Notes: generated by a model from the sequence alone, not told the origin. A DNA stretch of 64,000 nucleotides from Fistulifera solaris (GCA_030295235.1 AP026172.1:806001-870000); one strand, 5' to 3'; shown: positions 33,956-46,139, numbered from the stretch's first letter. Numbers and translations are program-made.

Positions 33956-36185
33956 ATGGCCGTCAGTATGGATCCCGGAGTCGACAGCGAAGAGGAATAC
34001 GAAGATGATTTGTATCATCATGCTCCTTTCGACTCGAACCCGGACGATATTTTGAGAGAACTCTTTTGCACGTCGTACGTCGTCACGAAAGTGATAGCAG
34101 TAGCAGTGATGATGATGACGATGATGATGATGCGGATACTACTAACCGCAGTCATTTGAGAATTCAACATGTCGTGCATTGTTTGGAACAAGAAGGCATT
34201 TGGTTCTGGCGTGACGAACGTTTTGTCGAATCGCAAAATGTCGCGTTGCGATTCGCTCAGACGCAACGCAAACCGTATACGCATCAAATTTCCTCCGAAT
34301 CCCAAACCAAGGCTATGCAAGTGCCTTTGAATTTCTACATCTTTCAAGAATTCGTTAAACCGTGTGCTCGTTGGTTTTTAAAAGCCTTTTCACAAGAACT
34401 GGTGATTCCAAATTGGAAGACCTTTGTCACCGACATGAAGTATCATTTTCAACAAGTCGAACCTCTGCAAGATGGTGAAAATGCGTCTTATATTCCCATT
34501 TTAAAATCAGCCGATTCCGAAAAATGGGCCTTGTCGATTTGTTCGATTGATGGACAGCGGGTCTCGTTGGGCCACGATCAGGCCTATTTGTTTCCGCATA
34601 CACTGCAGTCCGTCTCCAAGCCAGTCACGTACGCCATGGCATTGCATCGAGAAGGCGAAGCCTTCATGGAAGAATGGATTGATGTAGAACCGGCGGGTCG
34701 TCCGTTCAATACACAGGATTTGGATCCAGAAACACAACGACCCTTCAATGCTTCCATCAATTCGGGGGCAATCATGGCGGCGGGCATCTTGGCCAGTGGA
34801 TTTTCTCCGGCAGCGAATTGGAAAGACATTGTTGACAATGTCCGTAAAACTTGGTACGAACTGTGTGGGAATGATCTCGATATTGGATTTTCGGACATTA
34901 CGTTCGAATCGGAAAAGGAAACGGCCTACAACAACTTTGCCATTGCTTACAATCTCAAAGGCCGCAAAGGATTACCACGCAATGTCGACTTGCACACTAT
35001 GCTCGATGTTTATCTGGGTTGTTGCTCGATTGAAATTACGACGGAAGCGCTTTCCGTCGCCGCAGCTACCTTGGCGAATGGTGGGATTTGTCCCATTACC
35101 GGCAAAGAAGTCTTTCCTGCATCCGTCGTCCGCACGGTCTTGTCCGAAATCATGATGTGCGGCATGTACAATCAAGCGGGACATTTTGCCGTCGAAGTGG
35201 GTTTACCGGCCAAGTCGGGTGTCAGTGGGGCACTCATGGTGATTGTCCCGAATGTGTTTGGCTTTGCGACCTTTTCCCCGCGTCTCAACACGAAAGGAAA
35301 CTCGGTGCGCGGTGTCGCTTTTTGTCGACGATTGGTCGATAGTTATCGTGTACATGTCTTTGAAACACTCCGCAGTGGTAATACGGGTGCCAAAATTGAT
35401 CCCCGCCGCAACGGATGGAAAGAAGAACGCAAGCACATTTCTCGCATGGCGTGGGCGGTCCAGGTCGGTGATGTCCATGCCCTTCGTATCAGGGACATTT
35501 TCTTGTTTGCCTTGTGCCAGACCGCTATTGCTTCGCCGGAGGGTCTTTCGGAACGAATGCTGGATTTGATTCGTGCCAGCTACCAGGATATTTACCAAAG
35601 TCCCGTCGACGAATCGCTGTTTTCGGATATTCAGGAAGCGGTCAAGCAGAATCCGAAAGAGCTGCACTTTTGGATCAATTGACCAAGGATACGCGAATTC
35701 AGGACTCCATGAGAACTTTGATTGTCATGGCGATGTTTGACATTATCATGGTCGATGGCTATGCTACCGAGGAAGAACAGAATGTGGCGATTCAAGTGGC
35801 GACGCTATTGGGCGTCAGCGAGAAAATTGCTCGAATGGAATTGAATCGTTACAAGCAGAAAAACAAGCATCGGTCTCGTGATATGGTTTATTGTGATATG
35901 ATTGAAAGTTACGATGTGGATGTATCACGTCATCGGCAGAACAATCCTTTCATCGCCGAGCTCTATGCCACATCGGCGAGTCCGTCCCGGAACCAATCCT
36001 TTGCGACTCTTCGTGAAGAACTGTTGAAACAGAAACGTGTTCCGGACAAACTTCCATCCCGGGAGAATCTGGCACAGCAAGAGGAGATTGTTGCCCTACG
36101 AAAAGAAGTGCTTCGTCTTCGTCAAAAGCTCACCAATTTGACACTTATCTTGAACGACCGTATGAGCGCCGTTGACATCGATTGA
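33956..36185 (+). CDS. GLS: Kidney-type-like glutaminase with C-terminal TerB-like helical extension, two apparent frameshifts
   Basis: Hydrolyses glutamine to glutamate. After an acidic poly-Asp/Ser N-terminus comes the GLS helical domain ('FLKAFSQELVIPNWKTFV'). The serine-dependent glutaminase fold follows: 'SICSIDGQRVSLG', the catalytic Ser-x-x-Lys in 'LQSVSKPVTYAMAL', 'FNASINSGAIM', 'CSIEITTEALSVAAATLANG', 'CGMYNQAGHFAVEVGLPAKS' and 'GNSVRGVAFC'. Instead of the ankyrin repeats of animal GLS, residues after about 570 form a helical region 'MFDIIMVDGYATEEEQNVA', resembling TerB-like bundles, then a coiled coil 'EEIVALRKEVLRLRQKL'. Breaks at T4 (34065-34068) and at AAA (35659-35661) are each closed by one base. 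No transit peptide is clear. Confidence 0.87.
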
Positions 36186-36326
36186 TTGTTGGAGAAGAGA
36201 GATCCAATCAGAGATCTGGTTTAAATATTACAACATTAGATAGAAGAACACTTCCTTGTAGAATAAATGAATAGACATCAACATAAAAAAACAGAACCTA
36301 CTTTACACATTCCTTCTCACTGTATG

Positions 36327-38206
36327 CTAGCAACTATTCAAGGTCTCATTTCGGTACACCTTTATGATATCCTCCAGTTTGCTAGCTATCAACTCGGCAA
36401 ACAAGCTATTTGACAACACCAAGGAAATTTTCGACAACGAAGCAGGGTCGTTGGAAAGGACACTTTCATCCATGAGATCGTTGGCAGCCGTTCTAGCCAA
36501 TGTGCTGAGAGCTTGTCGCAACTCGGCATCACTTTCTGCCGTCATGGCACGCATAATGACCGCCCAGTGCGAAATCGACGATTCAGCAGTATGCGGCGAG
36601 CCAATCCATTCATTGATGCAACCGTCAGGGCCTTCACTGGAATGAAAATTCGGATTGTTTTTGACAAGATGAATTTGCGGGTATTCTTCTGAATCAACTG
36701 ATCGGAGTCTTGTTGAGGACTGAAGTATTCCATATAGTCTAGGGAGAGTAATGAAGGCACAATGGCTTCGTCCATGATCTTGCTTCCTCCGCATGCATCA
36801 ACTTCGTATGCGTATAATTTGCCATAGACTTCGTGTTCTATGACGCCGTGCGTGTGTATTCCCTTGTCGATCGAGTCGGCTAGCTCTTCGCATTGCTGAG
36901 CTCGGATATCGTCTTTCATAGAACGGAAAATCTCGGTTGTTTGGCGCAATGATACCACCATCATCTGATTCACTGGAATCAGGTAACCGAGCTCGGTCGG
37001 ATCGCCCGAGGGACGAAACCCAGTCCATACAAGTCCATCACCTTGACAAACCGGTTGACCCTTCTCGTCGCCTTTCAACTCCGGATGTCGATAAGGTGAC
37101 TCGGCATGATTTTGTTCCCGCATTATTGTTTGCAAAATCAAATCCACTCCCCGAATCCAATTCGAATCTAAAGCCAACATCGGTCGATTGTTCTGTTGAT
37201 AAAACTGGAATAGCTTGTACGATAACCGCAGATGATATGCCAGGTTATCCAGCTCAAAATTGTGCTTTGCAACATGAATGGTTTGTCCGTATGCATAATC
37301 CGAATCTGTCAGTTTTCGTCTTCCGGTGAAGTCATGATCCAAAAACAGACGAAATGACGCAGCGTACGGATCAGCTTGTAGAAATAAGGATTGTCGTCGC
37401 AACAATCCCTCCACCAAACGTAGCAAATAATGAGATTGCGACAAGAGGGGCATGTACGGATGGACTTGTGCCGATGAATCTCGTAACCCCATAAGTGCTG
37501 TGTCGCCGGTAGTGACAAAAGTTGTCCCATCCGACAAGGGAAATGTCGTTTGCTCGAGCGCAAAGGCGTACGTATTGTCAAAAATGTCCGCTAATGTGCC
37601 GAGACCGGCTTGCCGAAGTCGTTTGGAGACACGCTTCTGGTACTGTCGCACAGGATCTGGAACAAATACATTCCCTACTCGAATTCCGATCTGTTTCATT
37701 TGTTTTGTAAAGTTTTGATGATAAAGTTGCACGTCTGACAGTAATTGAAAGTCTTTTACTTGCGTTTCTGCCGATTCGATTACAATTTCGTAATAAGATT
37801 CATACAAGGGATCGTGATTGACTTCCCAGAAAATCCCATTGGATTGATAACGATATTGATGTTCTGTTGCAACGTCAGTAGGTAATCCGAAGAGAAACGA
37901 AGGTTTCTGATCTGTCCGCGCGGCATATCCCAAAGGCGTCGTCTTGAGAATTTTACTTGCGTTTTTCACTACGACTCCTACTACTTTCTGCTTCTTCTTC
38001 TTCTGCTTGGCACGTAGCTGCAGTCTCTCGGATAGTGCAATACGGCTATGCTCCAGATGGGCCGCATTATCATGCACGACCCGCATCAACACGATGAAAA
38101 GGAACATCCAAAACACGAGAAATCCTCCACAAGCAATTAAGGCCAACGTCATGCAGCCCGAACGATCGCGACGCTTCCGCTCCTGGTTTCTCCAAAGCCT
38201 TTTCAT
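36327..38206 (-). CDS. GH125 exo-alpha-1,6-mannosidase homologue (MUG157 family), copy 1, one apparent frameshift
   Basis: A type II membrane protein: a basic N-terminus then a hydrophobic helix 'MTLALIACGGFLVFWMFLF'. The GH125/DUF1237 fold follows, with 'QTTFPLSDGTTFVTTGDTA', 'RDSSAQVHPYMPLL', 'FELDNLAYHLRLSYKLFQ', 'LALDSNWIRGVDLIL' and 'TGFRPSGDPTELGYLIPVNQ'. GH125 enzymes remove non-reducing alpha-1,6-linked mannose. The invariant 'MWLRDS' is 'MGLRDS' here (Trp to Gly), unlike copy 2. An A5 run near 36653-36657 (plus-strand T5) lacks one base, separating the last ~145 residues. The C-terminus 'VYRNETLNSC' is identical to copy 2, 1 kb upstream, so these are tandem duplicates. Confidence 0.85.
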
Positions 38207-39240
38207 GTTTTGTGGCTGAATCGCTGTCGAACACGAAGGGTAATGCTCCTTTTCTCTTGTGTTACCAAGGAAAAAGGAAAACAGAGGTGTTTCACTTTTT
38301 CGTAGTTCATGAATGCGTCAGTTCTTGGTGTAGGGATAAAAAGTATTCTTGAGCGTCTAGTTGGTCTAAGAGGTTGTCTTATACTCCGTGAACCGCGAAC
38401 CGCACATGGCGTAGCTATCCAGATATCCTGTTGCTCTCTAAAGCATCATGTATCTAATTAAAAATTTACTTAAAAATTTCAAACGCGCTTGGTCACAGGG
38501 GCTGTTTTCCTCCTCCTCCTACCTCCTAGTCATTCGGTGTGCGACCGTAGCGGTGGCCGAACACATCGTGATTATTTTAGCTAAAAGACAGATCCTTTTG
38601 TTGCTCGATCTGCTTTCAAGCTTGCTAGATCTAACTGGGAATTTCTCGTACTTATGCCCTATCCTATGACAGAACCAAAACGACCCATTGCTACCTTTAC
38701 CTAGTTCACACGAGTTGTTCAGGTCCCTTGGGCAGAACATACTCACGACTGCATTTCAGTCACCTTCCGATCTCCGATAGCATGTAGCTGCCTAAAATTT
38801 TTTGGTTGTTCACCTAGCATATTAGTTTACACTTACACTAGTTCACTAATCTAGCGGCATCTGCATGCGAGCGTCAACTCTTTATGTCAAAAGTCCGTGC
38901 GAACGATAATTGTTTCCGTTTTTATCATTAACCCAGAATGTGTTCGACTTTTTGCCGCGGTTGCATAACAGTCACGATCCCACAAGGTATGTATTTTACG
39001 TAAAAAGTGGGACTTGATTTACGTTCCTGAATAAATAAGGAACGCTTGGATGCTTGACATTTGTCAATATTTGAAACATTCTATTTGAGCTGTGAACGGA
39101 CGACATATGATTCCATTTGATAGCAGTAACATCAAATGGTGGATATCAGGCAGGAAGCAGAGCCATCAACCAGCAATCACTCCGTTCGAGTCAAATATAC
39201 GGATTATTTCACGCCTTCACGCCTTAAATCTCTGTCCTCA
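38207..39240. other. Intergenic region between the two GH125 genes
   Basis: Contains TACTCCGTG (38382-38390) and a GACTG/CAGTC hairpin (38744-38764). No gene supported. Confidence 0.55.
38744..38764. repeat. Short dispersed hairpin, GACTG/CAGTC family
   Basis: Exact arms GACTG (38747-38751) and CAGTC (38757-38761) around CATTT, preceded by CAC. Confidence 0.7.
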
Positions 39241-41136
39241 CTAGCAACTATTCAAGGTCTCATTTCGGTACACCCTCAGAATATCGTCCAGTTTGGTAGT
39301 TATCAGCTCGGCAAACAAACTGTTTGCCCAAGCAAAGGATTTTCTTGAAAAGGTAGATGGTTTCGTGGAACGAAAACTTTCGTGCATTAGATTGTTTTTG
39401 GCCGTTCTAGCCAATGTACTGACCGCTTGTCGCAGCTCGGCATCACTTTCAGCCGTCAGTGCCCGTAGAATGATTGCCATATGCCAAATGGACGATTTAG
39501 CTGTGTGCGGAGAGCCAATTCCTTCGTTGGTGCAACCATCGGGTCCTTCGCCAGAATAAAAGTAGGGGTTACTTTTTGACAAGCTGAATTTGCGTGTATT
39601 CTTCTGTATTTTCTGATCGGGATCATATTGAGGACTTGAATATTCTAAATATTCGAGGGAGAGTAATGAAGGCACATTGGCGTCGTCCATGAGGTTGTTT
39701 CCACCGCACGCATCAACTTCGTATGCATATATTTTGCCAAACTCGTCATGTTGAATGACGCCATGGGCGTGGATACCCTTGTCAATCGACTCGGCCAGCT
39801 CTTCACATTGCTGAGCTCGGATATCGTCTTCCATAGAGCGGAAAATGTCGGCTGTCTGGCGCAATGATACCGCCATCATTTGATTCGCCGGAATGAGATA
39901 ACCGAACTCTGTTGGATCATCAGAAGGCCGAAAACCCACCCAAACCAGTCCATCACCTTTACAAACAGGCTGCCCTTTACCGTTGTGCTGGAGTTCGGGA
40001 TATCGATACGGTGACTCGGCATGATTCTGTTCTCTCACCACCGTTTGTAAAATCAAATCCACTCCCCGAATCCAATTTGAATCTAAAGCCAGCATCGGTC
40101 GGTTGTTGTGTTGGTAAAACTGAAACAACTTGTGCGACAACCGCAAATGATACGCCAGATTATCTAATTCAAAATTGTGCATGGCGACGTGAATGGTTCG
40201 ACCGGATTGGTAGTCCCAGTCCGTCAACCGCTGCTTGTGCACAAAATCGAAATCTAAAAACAGCCGAAAGGACGTAGCATATGGGTCGGCTTGTATGAAT
40301 AAGGACTGTCGTCGTAAAAGTCCCTCCACGAGATGCAGCAGATAGTCGGATTGCGACAAGAGAGGAATGTAGGGATGAACTTGTGCGGAGGAGTCTCGCA
40401 ACCACATGAGTTCAATGTCTCCCGTTATGACATATGTGGTTCCATCCGACAAGGGAAACGTCGTCTGTTCGAGTGTGAAGGCGTACGAATTGTCAAAAAT
40501 GTCCGCTAACGTGTCCAGCCTTGCCTGACGGAGTTGATGACTGATATGTTGTTGATGCCGTCGGAGAGGAGCAGGAACAACCAAGTTCCCCACTTGCATC
40601 CCGATATGTTGCAACTGCTGTCTTAGTTTTTGTTGATACGTTTCCACATCTGGTGCTAGTTGAAAGTCTTTGACCTGTGTTTTGGCCTCCTCAAAAACGA
40701 TTTGATGATATTTTTGATACAAAGGATCGTGTGTATCTTCCCAGAAGATTCCATTCGATTGATAGCGATATTGATGTTCCGCTGCAACGCCAGCGGGTAA
40801 TCCGAAGAAATAGGATGGTTTTGTATTGTTCGCCCTAACGGCGTGCCCGAAAGTGTATCCGATAGGTGTCACTTGAGATGATAAAGGGCTCATTCGAAGG
40901 TCAGTCAACGATGATGTTGCCTTCTTGGGTTTCGCCTTTGCTCGTAACTGGAATCTCTGCGAAACTCTAACACGGGTTTTCTCTATATAGGCCGCATGAT
41001 CAAACAAGACACCGAACAAGAAGATCAAAACGGTGATCCAAAACAGCAGCAATCCACCGCATACAATTATAGCCAGCGTCACACACCTCGATCGATAGGG
41101 CTTGCGCTCATGGCGTTTCCACAATCGTCTCATCAA
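39241..41136 (-). CDS. GH125 exo-alpha-1,6-mannosidase homologue (MUG157 family), copy 2
   Basis: Intact 631-residue tandem paralogue of the gene at 36327-38206. It has the same type II architecture ('TLAIIVCGGLLLFWITVLIF'), and all family phrases are present with the canonical 'MWLRDSSAQVHPYIPLL'. Also seen are 'GFRPSDDPTEFGYLIPANQM' and 'EVDACGGNNLMDDANVPSLL', the region that carries the acidic catalytic residues in GH125. Probably acts on mannosylated glycans in the Golgi or at the cell surface. Because this copy keeps every consensus position it is likely the active enzyme of the pair. Confidence 0.9.
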   Translation of the reverse strand: MMRRLWKRHERKPYRSRCVTLAIIVCGGLLLFWITVLIFLFGVLFDHAAYIEKTRVRVSQRFQLRAKAKPKKATSSLTDLRMSPLSSQVTPIGYTFGHAVRANNTKPSYFFGLPAGVAAEHQYRYQSNGIFWEDTHDPLYQKYHQIVFEEAKTQVKDFQLAPDVETYQQKLRQQLQHIGMQVGNLVVPAPLRRHQQHISHQLRQARLDTLADIFDNSYAFTLEQTTFPLSDGTTYVITGDIELMWLRDSSAQVHPYIPLLSQSDYLLHLVEGLLRRQSLFIQADPYATSFRLFLDFDFVHKQRLTDWDYQSGRTIHVAMHNFELDNLAYHLRLSHKLFQFYQHNNRPMLALDSNWIRGVDLILQTVVREQNHAESPYRYPELQHNGKGQPVCKGDGLVWVGFRPSDDPTEFGYLIPANQMMAVSLRQTADIFRSMEDDIRAQQCEELAESIDKGIHAHGVIQHDEFGKIYAYEVDACGGNNLMDDANVPSLLSLEYLEYSSPQYDPDQKIQKNTRKFSLSKSNPYFYSGEGPDGCTNEGIGSPHTAKSSIWHMAIILRALTAESDAELRQAVSTLARTAKNNLMHESFRSTKPSTFSRKSFAWANSLFAELITTKLDDILRVYRNETLNSC

Positions 41137-41840
41137 CCCAATAGTGTTGTTTGGAGTGTATGAAGTAGAAGCAAAGGTATGTTACGAGCGAGAATGATAA
41201 TCAAATTCAGACATTTTGAACGGTTTTTTCAAATGGCTGTGCACAATGAACCACGCGGTACGCGAGAAGACCTTTTTAGGGGAGCAAAGTAAGTTACGGA
41301 GTACAACACGATCCTTATTTTTTTTAACACGATCCTTATTATTATTTGTCAGAGTTGTGCGTACCAGTGAGTTGGTCGTCGCGAATCCGTGACTCTAGAG
41401 AGAGAGAGTGGTAAGACAAAAATCGTTTTTGAGCGGTAGTAGTATCTGGTAAAAAGTATGGAATCTTTTTGAAAACACGCAAAATCAGAATCTATGCATC
41501 GCATGCATCGACATGTCGTTCGTATACTTTAGTAACGGAGATTGCTCGATCGCATGTGAAATGTCAACTAAGGCTCTCTAGTGAAAAGAGGCGGATGGCA
41601 TCACCGCATTTTGGTCTACGAAAAGCTAAATGCGACTCAGCTTTGTTAGTGTTATGACTAATCGTTATGAATTTTTACTCGGGTGATTTTCGCTTATGAA
41701 GTATGTAAATCTTTCTGCTTGGGTTATGAACGGACAATAATGTGATTATGAAAGAAGGGGGAAGGGTCCCTCCACTTGTGTGCTCCGGACAGGAGTGGTG
41801 TTATGAATCAATGTTCCTGTACCTGTGTGTGTTATGAAAC
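41137..41840. other. Intergenic region
   Basis: Contains TACGGAGTA (41295-41303), a duplicated 'ACACGATCCTTATT' (41306 and 41327 regions) and a short GA run near 41400. No gene supported. Confidence 0.5.
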
Positions 41841-43386
41841 TTATGTTGGGCCACGGTTGAAAAATGCGGATGTTAAAAAGTCGATCGTGTCATCATCAAG
41901 TCGTTGACTCAGGGAATGTAAAGAGTTATCGACCAACGCATCGTCCTCGCGGGCAATGCGTGGGGTGCTACTTGGGAGATGACTCGCTGAGGATGGACTG
42001 GAAAACACTCGTCTTTCTTGGGCAGCATGGTGAGTAGCTGGATTATGAAAATAAATTCCACCTGGAGGAGGTGGAGGAGGGTGATATGGATGAGGGTTGT
42101 TATGTCGAGATGGTTGCAAAGAAGGAGGCTGCATACGATTCTGATACGTGGAATATCCCCAAAGATCTTGTGAGGCATGACCACCAAAATTCCGACCGGT
42201 AGGGCGCAATAGAGCAGGAGGCGCAGGGAGCATGTGACCGGGGAATCGAGCCGAATGGAGGGAAGGACTGTGCGGATCGCCAAATAAGGAGGCACGAGTC
42301 CGGCGCAAATCCTCTAGCTCCCTCTGAATGTTGGCCATGTCATTCGCCAAACGGGAATGCGAATGGGCCACCTGGCCTGGAGAATTGATCGGACTACTTT
42401 CTGCGGAAAAAGGAAGACCCTCCATGGTTGTGATGGCAGGAGAGCCAGGAAGGAATGGCTCATCCAAATGACTGGGATGGAATGTACTCTCCGAAGCCTC
42501 CGTAACAGAATGATGTCGCCGTGCATCCAATTGTATTGTTAATTCGGATGCTGCGGTTCGAGTTGATTCGTCGTTAAGGGTATCAATATACTGTGGAACT
42601 GCTGGCTTCTTTGTCGCTTCGGAGTGATCTGATTCCTCGGCCACGGAAGATCGAAACCAAGTAGCCGGATAGGCGCCACCTTCCACTGGTTCTAGACTCA
42701 GCATCGACTTGTCCGACGGCACTGATGCAACAGAAGCCACCGACATGGTAGATTCGTGCTTGCTTTCACTCTTCGACTCTGGACTATCCTTCGTTTCACT
42801 CTTTTCCATCTTTTTCTGTTCGATACGCCATTGTGCGACAGCTTCATCATACTTTGCCTTTTCTCGCCCCGCTATATCCAAATATGGTGCTTTAGACGCA
42901 GGATCGAGCTCGTTCCATTTGGCAGCAATTGACTTGGCCAAATTGGCGAACCCGATACCAAGGGACACCCTCCTCCTCCTCCGTTTCTTTTTCACAGGCT
43001 TTCCGTCCGAAGGGCCTGCTGGTTCGGGGCCTGTCTGGTCAGGTAATCTTTGTGCAAGTTGTTGGTTCGCCTCTGGACTAGCAGCTGTGCCTACAGAACC
43101 AAGTATGCGTTCCCTTTCGTCCTTAAAAAACAAATTATATGCACTGAGCGGTCGCTTTGGCATATCTTTTGGCTTTTCCAAGGTACGGCAGGAGATTTTC
43201 GCTTACGTTTCGGCGGTGCCTGTGCATCTGATCCGTGTGGATCATTGACTGTTTTGGCTTTCGACATGCTATCCATTGGCGTACAACTATTCGTCTGACC
43301 AGACTGCCCCCCATTGTTGGAGTCGAGGATGAGGTTGTGAGGCCGCTAAACTCGAAGGCTTCGATGATATCGGAGGATTTTCTCAT
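41841..43386 (-). CDS. HMG-box protein with split HMG box (paralogue of 5603-7148), two apparent frameshifts
   Basis: Starts at the ATG at 43386 ('MRKSSDIIEAFEFSGL'). A basic stretch 'PPKRKRKSPAVP' precedes HMG helix 1 'KRPLSAYNLFFKDERERIL'. A ~47-residue insert ending in 'KKKRRRRRVSL' follows, then helix 2 'GIGFANLAKSIAAKWNEL' and helix 3 'APYLDIAGREKAKYDEAV'. The long C-terminus is Ser/Pro/His-rich with no acidic tail. Breaks at G6 (plus-strand C6 near 43305) and at A4 near 43178 each need one base. It shares the helix-1 phrase and the insert position with the first HMG gene, so both belong to one unusual subfamily. Confidence 0.8.
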
Positions 43387-44653
43387 CAAGACAAAAGCAA
43401 GAAAAACGTGACACTGGAAAGATGGACGTTGGATTTTGCTTAGTGCCCTGACGGTTTTTATCATAGCCCCTTAGAATAGGTTAAGCCTTTTCTCCGGTAA
43501 GTACTGGTAAAGGGCAATAATTAAAGCATTTAGTCACTTAGGACACCGATTTGTGGGAAATCGCTAAAATGACATACCGAACGAGCAAAGAAAAGAATGA
43601 GGCCCTGTAGTACTAGCGCAGATATCCGTTGACTGGAGTACATAAGATTATATAGTGTGACGACATAATCCCCGATCGCCTAAGGTTTGGGCGTAATAAG
43701 TAACGCAATCACGCATTAACTTTAACGTTGAGAGTTAAAGAATAATCCACAATTGACCACGATCACTGACTTGCCATTAATTGTTTATTTATAAATCCCG
43801 GTAAATCCGACATCGTTGCATGATTGAGGAGATTAACGGTGCGCAAGTCAATACTTGTACAGTAAGCAAAGTGAACGCCTCCATCTCTCACTCTCTAAAG
43901 CTTCTTTCCTTCGATACGCCTTCGTCTATCGATCATCAAAGAACAGATCTATCATAACAAAAACACTCTACGGAAGAGATACGACTCTGATCTACACAGA
44001 CGAAGCATATGGATAGTCTTTGCTCTCATCAAGCCTCAACACCTGTTCAAAGCTAATACTCCGGAGTATCGATCAGGGAAGTCTTTGCGAACGGCTCGAT
44101 CCTTGTGAACCGATGAAAACTATTATTCAATTGATAAAAGAATCTTGATACCAACCGACTGATCCTATCGCATTAACGTACAGTTGTCGTTTACCTGGTA
44201 TGGAGGTTATGCGCTCCAACATGTTGCATATTGCAGTTTTTCCACGCTTTGTATGGCATTGACTTAGCAATACGTTGTGAGTAGTCGTACTTTATAAATT
44301 GCACAAGATAATTATTTTGTATGTTTTCGTTTACACTAGACTAAATCCTTTTTTCATCAAGTAACAAGAAACATTGGCGGATGGCGGAAGGACAGGGTGC
44401 CGTACTCCGGGCGGGGGACCGGTACGGTAGGTACCCGGTACCAGTGAGTCCGACCACCGACCACTCTCTACTCTCGGTACCAGGTAACTTGCTTTTTTCT
44501 TCCACTTTCCACGTCATCATCGCCATCGCCATGAGGCATGATGATGCGCCTAAATTGGAAGTCCTTCTTTTCGAATTCAGACGAAACCACTTACAGTACA
44601 ATTACAAGGAATCTAATTGAAATAATTCAAAACAGTGCACACTGCTTTGCATC
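43387..44653. other. Intergenic region before the SDR cluster
   Basis: 1.27 kb. Contains palindromic TACTCCGGAGTA (44057-44068) and a dense group of GGTAC words (44419-44480: GACCGGTACGGTAGGTACCC, GGTACCAGGTAAC). No gene supported. Confidence 0.55.
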
Positions 44654-45639
44654 ATGGGAATAGTGACATCGAAGGATAGCGCTCCGAAATGGTTCGGAGG
44701 ATTTGCGGCGCAACTTCCTGATTTAAAAGGAAAAACCATCGCGATAACCGGTTGCACAACAGGCTTAGGCTACGTCTTTGCGCGCACTTGCATTGAGAAA
44801 AATGCTTCCGCGGTGATTCTGCTCAACCGATCCTCCGAACGAGCCGAAGCTGCGGAAAAGTCATTGAAAGACATAGCCAACTCGGACACGACTGTCGTCG
44901 AAACGATCACTTGTGATCTGCAAGATTTTGCATCTGTACGAAAAGCGGCGGCTCAGTTGAAAGAAAAGTACGACTCCTTGGACGTTTTATGTAATAATGC
45001 CGGAATCATGGCGTTTCCTGATGAAGCGACCGTCGACGGCTACGATGTTCAGATGCAGACGAACCATTTATCACATTTTTGCTGACGAAAGAACTTTATC
45101 CCTTATTGCAAAAAGCGAAACAAAGACACGGGTCGGCTCGTATCGTGAATCATTCTTCGTTTATGCGGAATCGACCTCAGACACCTCTCGAAAAGAAATA
45201 CATGGAAAAGAAGGGTGGCGAACTTGGAGGATCAGCCTCTGTTGCGATGTGGGAAAGATATCATCAAACCAAGCTCGCCAACTCCGTTTTTACATGCGCT
45301 CTACAAGATCGTCTCAAAGGATCTGGTATCCTTGCCACTGTTGCGGCACCGGGGTATTCCTATACGGACCTGCAATCCACTTCTCCTGGTATGACTGGCT
45401 TGCTTTGGTCCAGAGCGTTTATGGCACAATCGGTCGCCGATGGATGCATGCCATTATTGGCTGCCGCATTGCTTCCATCATCAAGCACAACCGAAAAACC
45501 CATGATCTGGGAGCCAAGTCGTATGCGGTTGACGGGTCCGGCTGCTGAATATGAACTGGAAGTATTTTCAACAAAGAAGGAATATCAAGACATGTTGTGG
45601 GCTGCCTCCGAAGAAGAATGTGGAAAGTTTGACATCTAA
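44654..45639 (+). CDS. Short-chain dehydrogenase/reductase, tandem copy A, one apparent frameshift
   Basis: An NAD(P)-dependent Rossmann oxidoreductase of the retinol-dehydrogenase/WWOX-like class. It has the cofactor motif 'TGCTTGLGYVFA', 'LNRSSERAEAA', the structural 'LCNNAGIMAFPDEA' and the catalytic Tyr-x-x-x-Lys in 'YHQTKLANS'. The N-terminus 'MGIVTSKDS' fits an N-myristoylation signal. The T5 run at 45076-45080 should be T6, as in the near-identical segment of copy D; this fuses the two halves at 'LSHFLLTKEL'. No signal peptide or membrane helix. Substrate unknown. Confidence 0.85.
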
Positions 45640-46139
45640 GACAGATAGAACATGTCGGCTCATCTTATGGCAGGCTCCTGAAAGGTCAGAATATTTTACG
45701 AGAATACCTCATCCACAGAGAGTTACAGCATTCATTCAGTTTAGTTCCTCACAAGCTTAACGCGACCACAGTGTATAAAGGTGTCAAAGCTAACACGTCA
45801 ACCATCATGCACGAACGTATAAAACTTAGATTATGTACGGAGTATACGAACTGATTAGGACACGTCAGGCCTATGGCCGGTTTTCTCAACTCGAGAATCT
45901 AAAGGATACACGACACCAGAAAGAAAAATTCGATAAATGGGGCAATGGTTACAACCAAGAGTGATTCACATTTTCCGAGTTTCGAACTTCGATTTAAGAA
46001 ATGGAAAATGGAATTCCGGAAGAAGCGACGGATTCTCAACACTCTTTGACCGTCAAAACAAAATTAGAAAAGAATAGGTAAACAAAAAATAGAATAGGTA
46101 AACACAAAAAGTTCGTTCCAATCGAGTAATATACAAATC
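45640..46139. other. Spacer between SDR copies A and B
   Basis: Contains TACGGAGTA (45836-45844). No gene supported. Confidence 0.5.
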
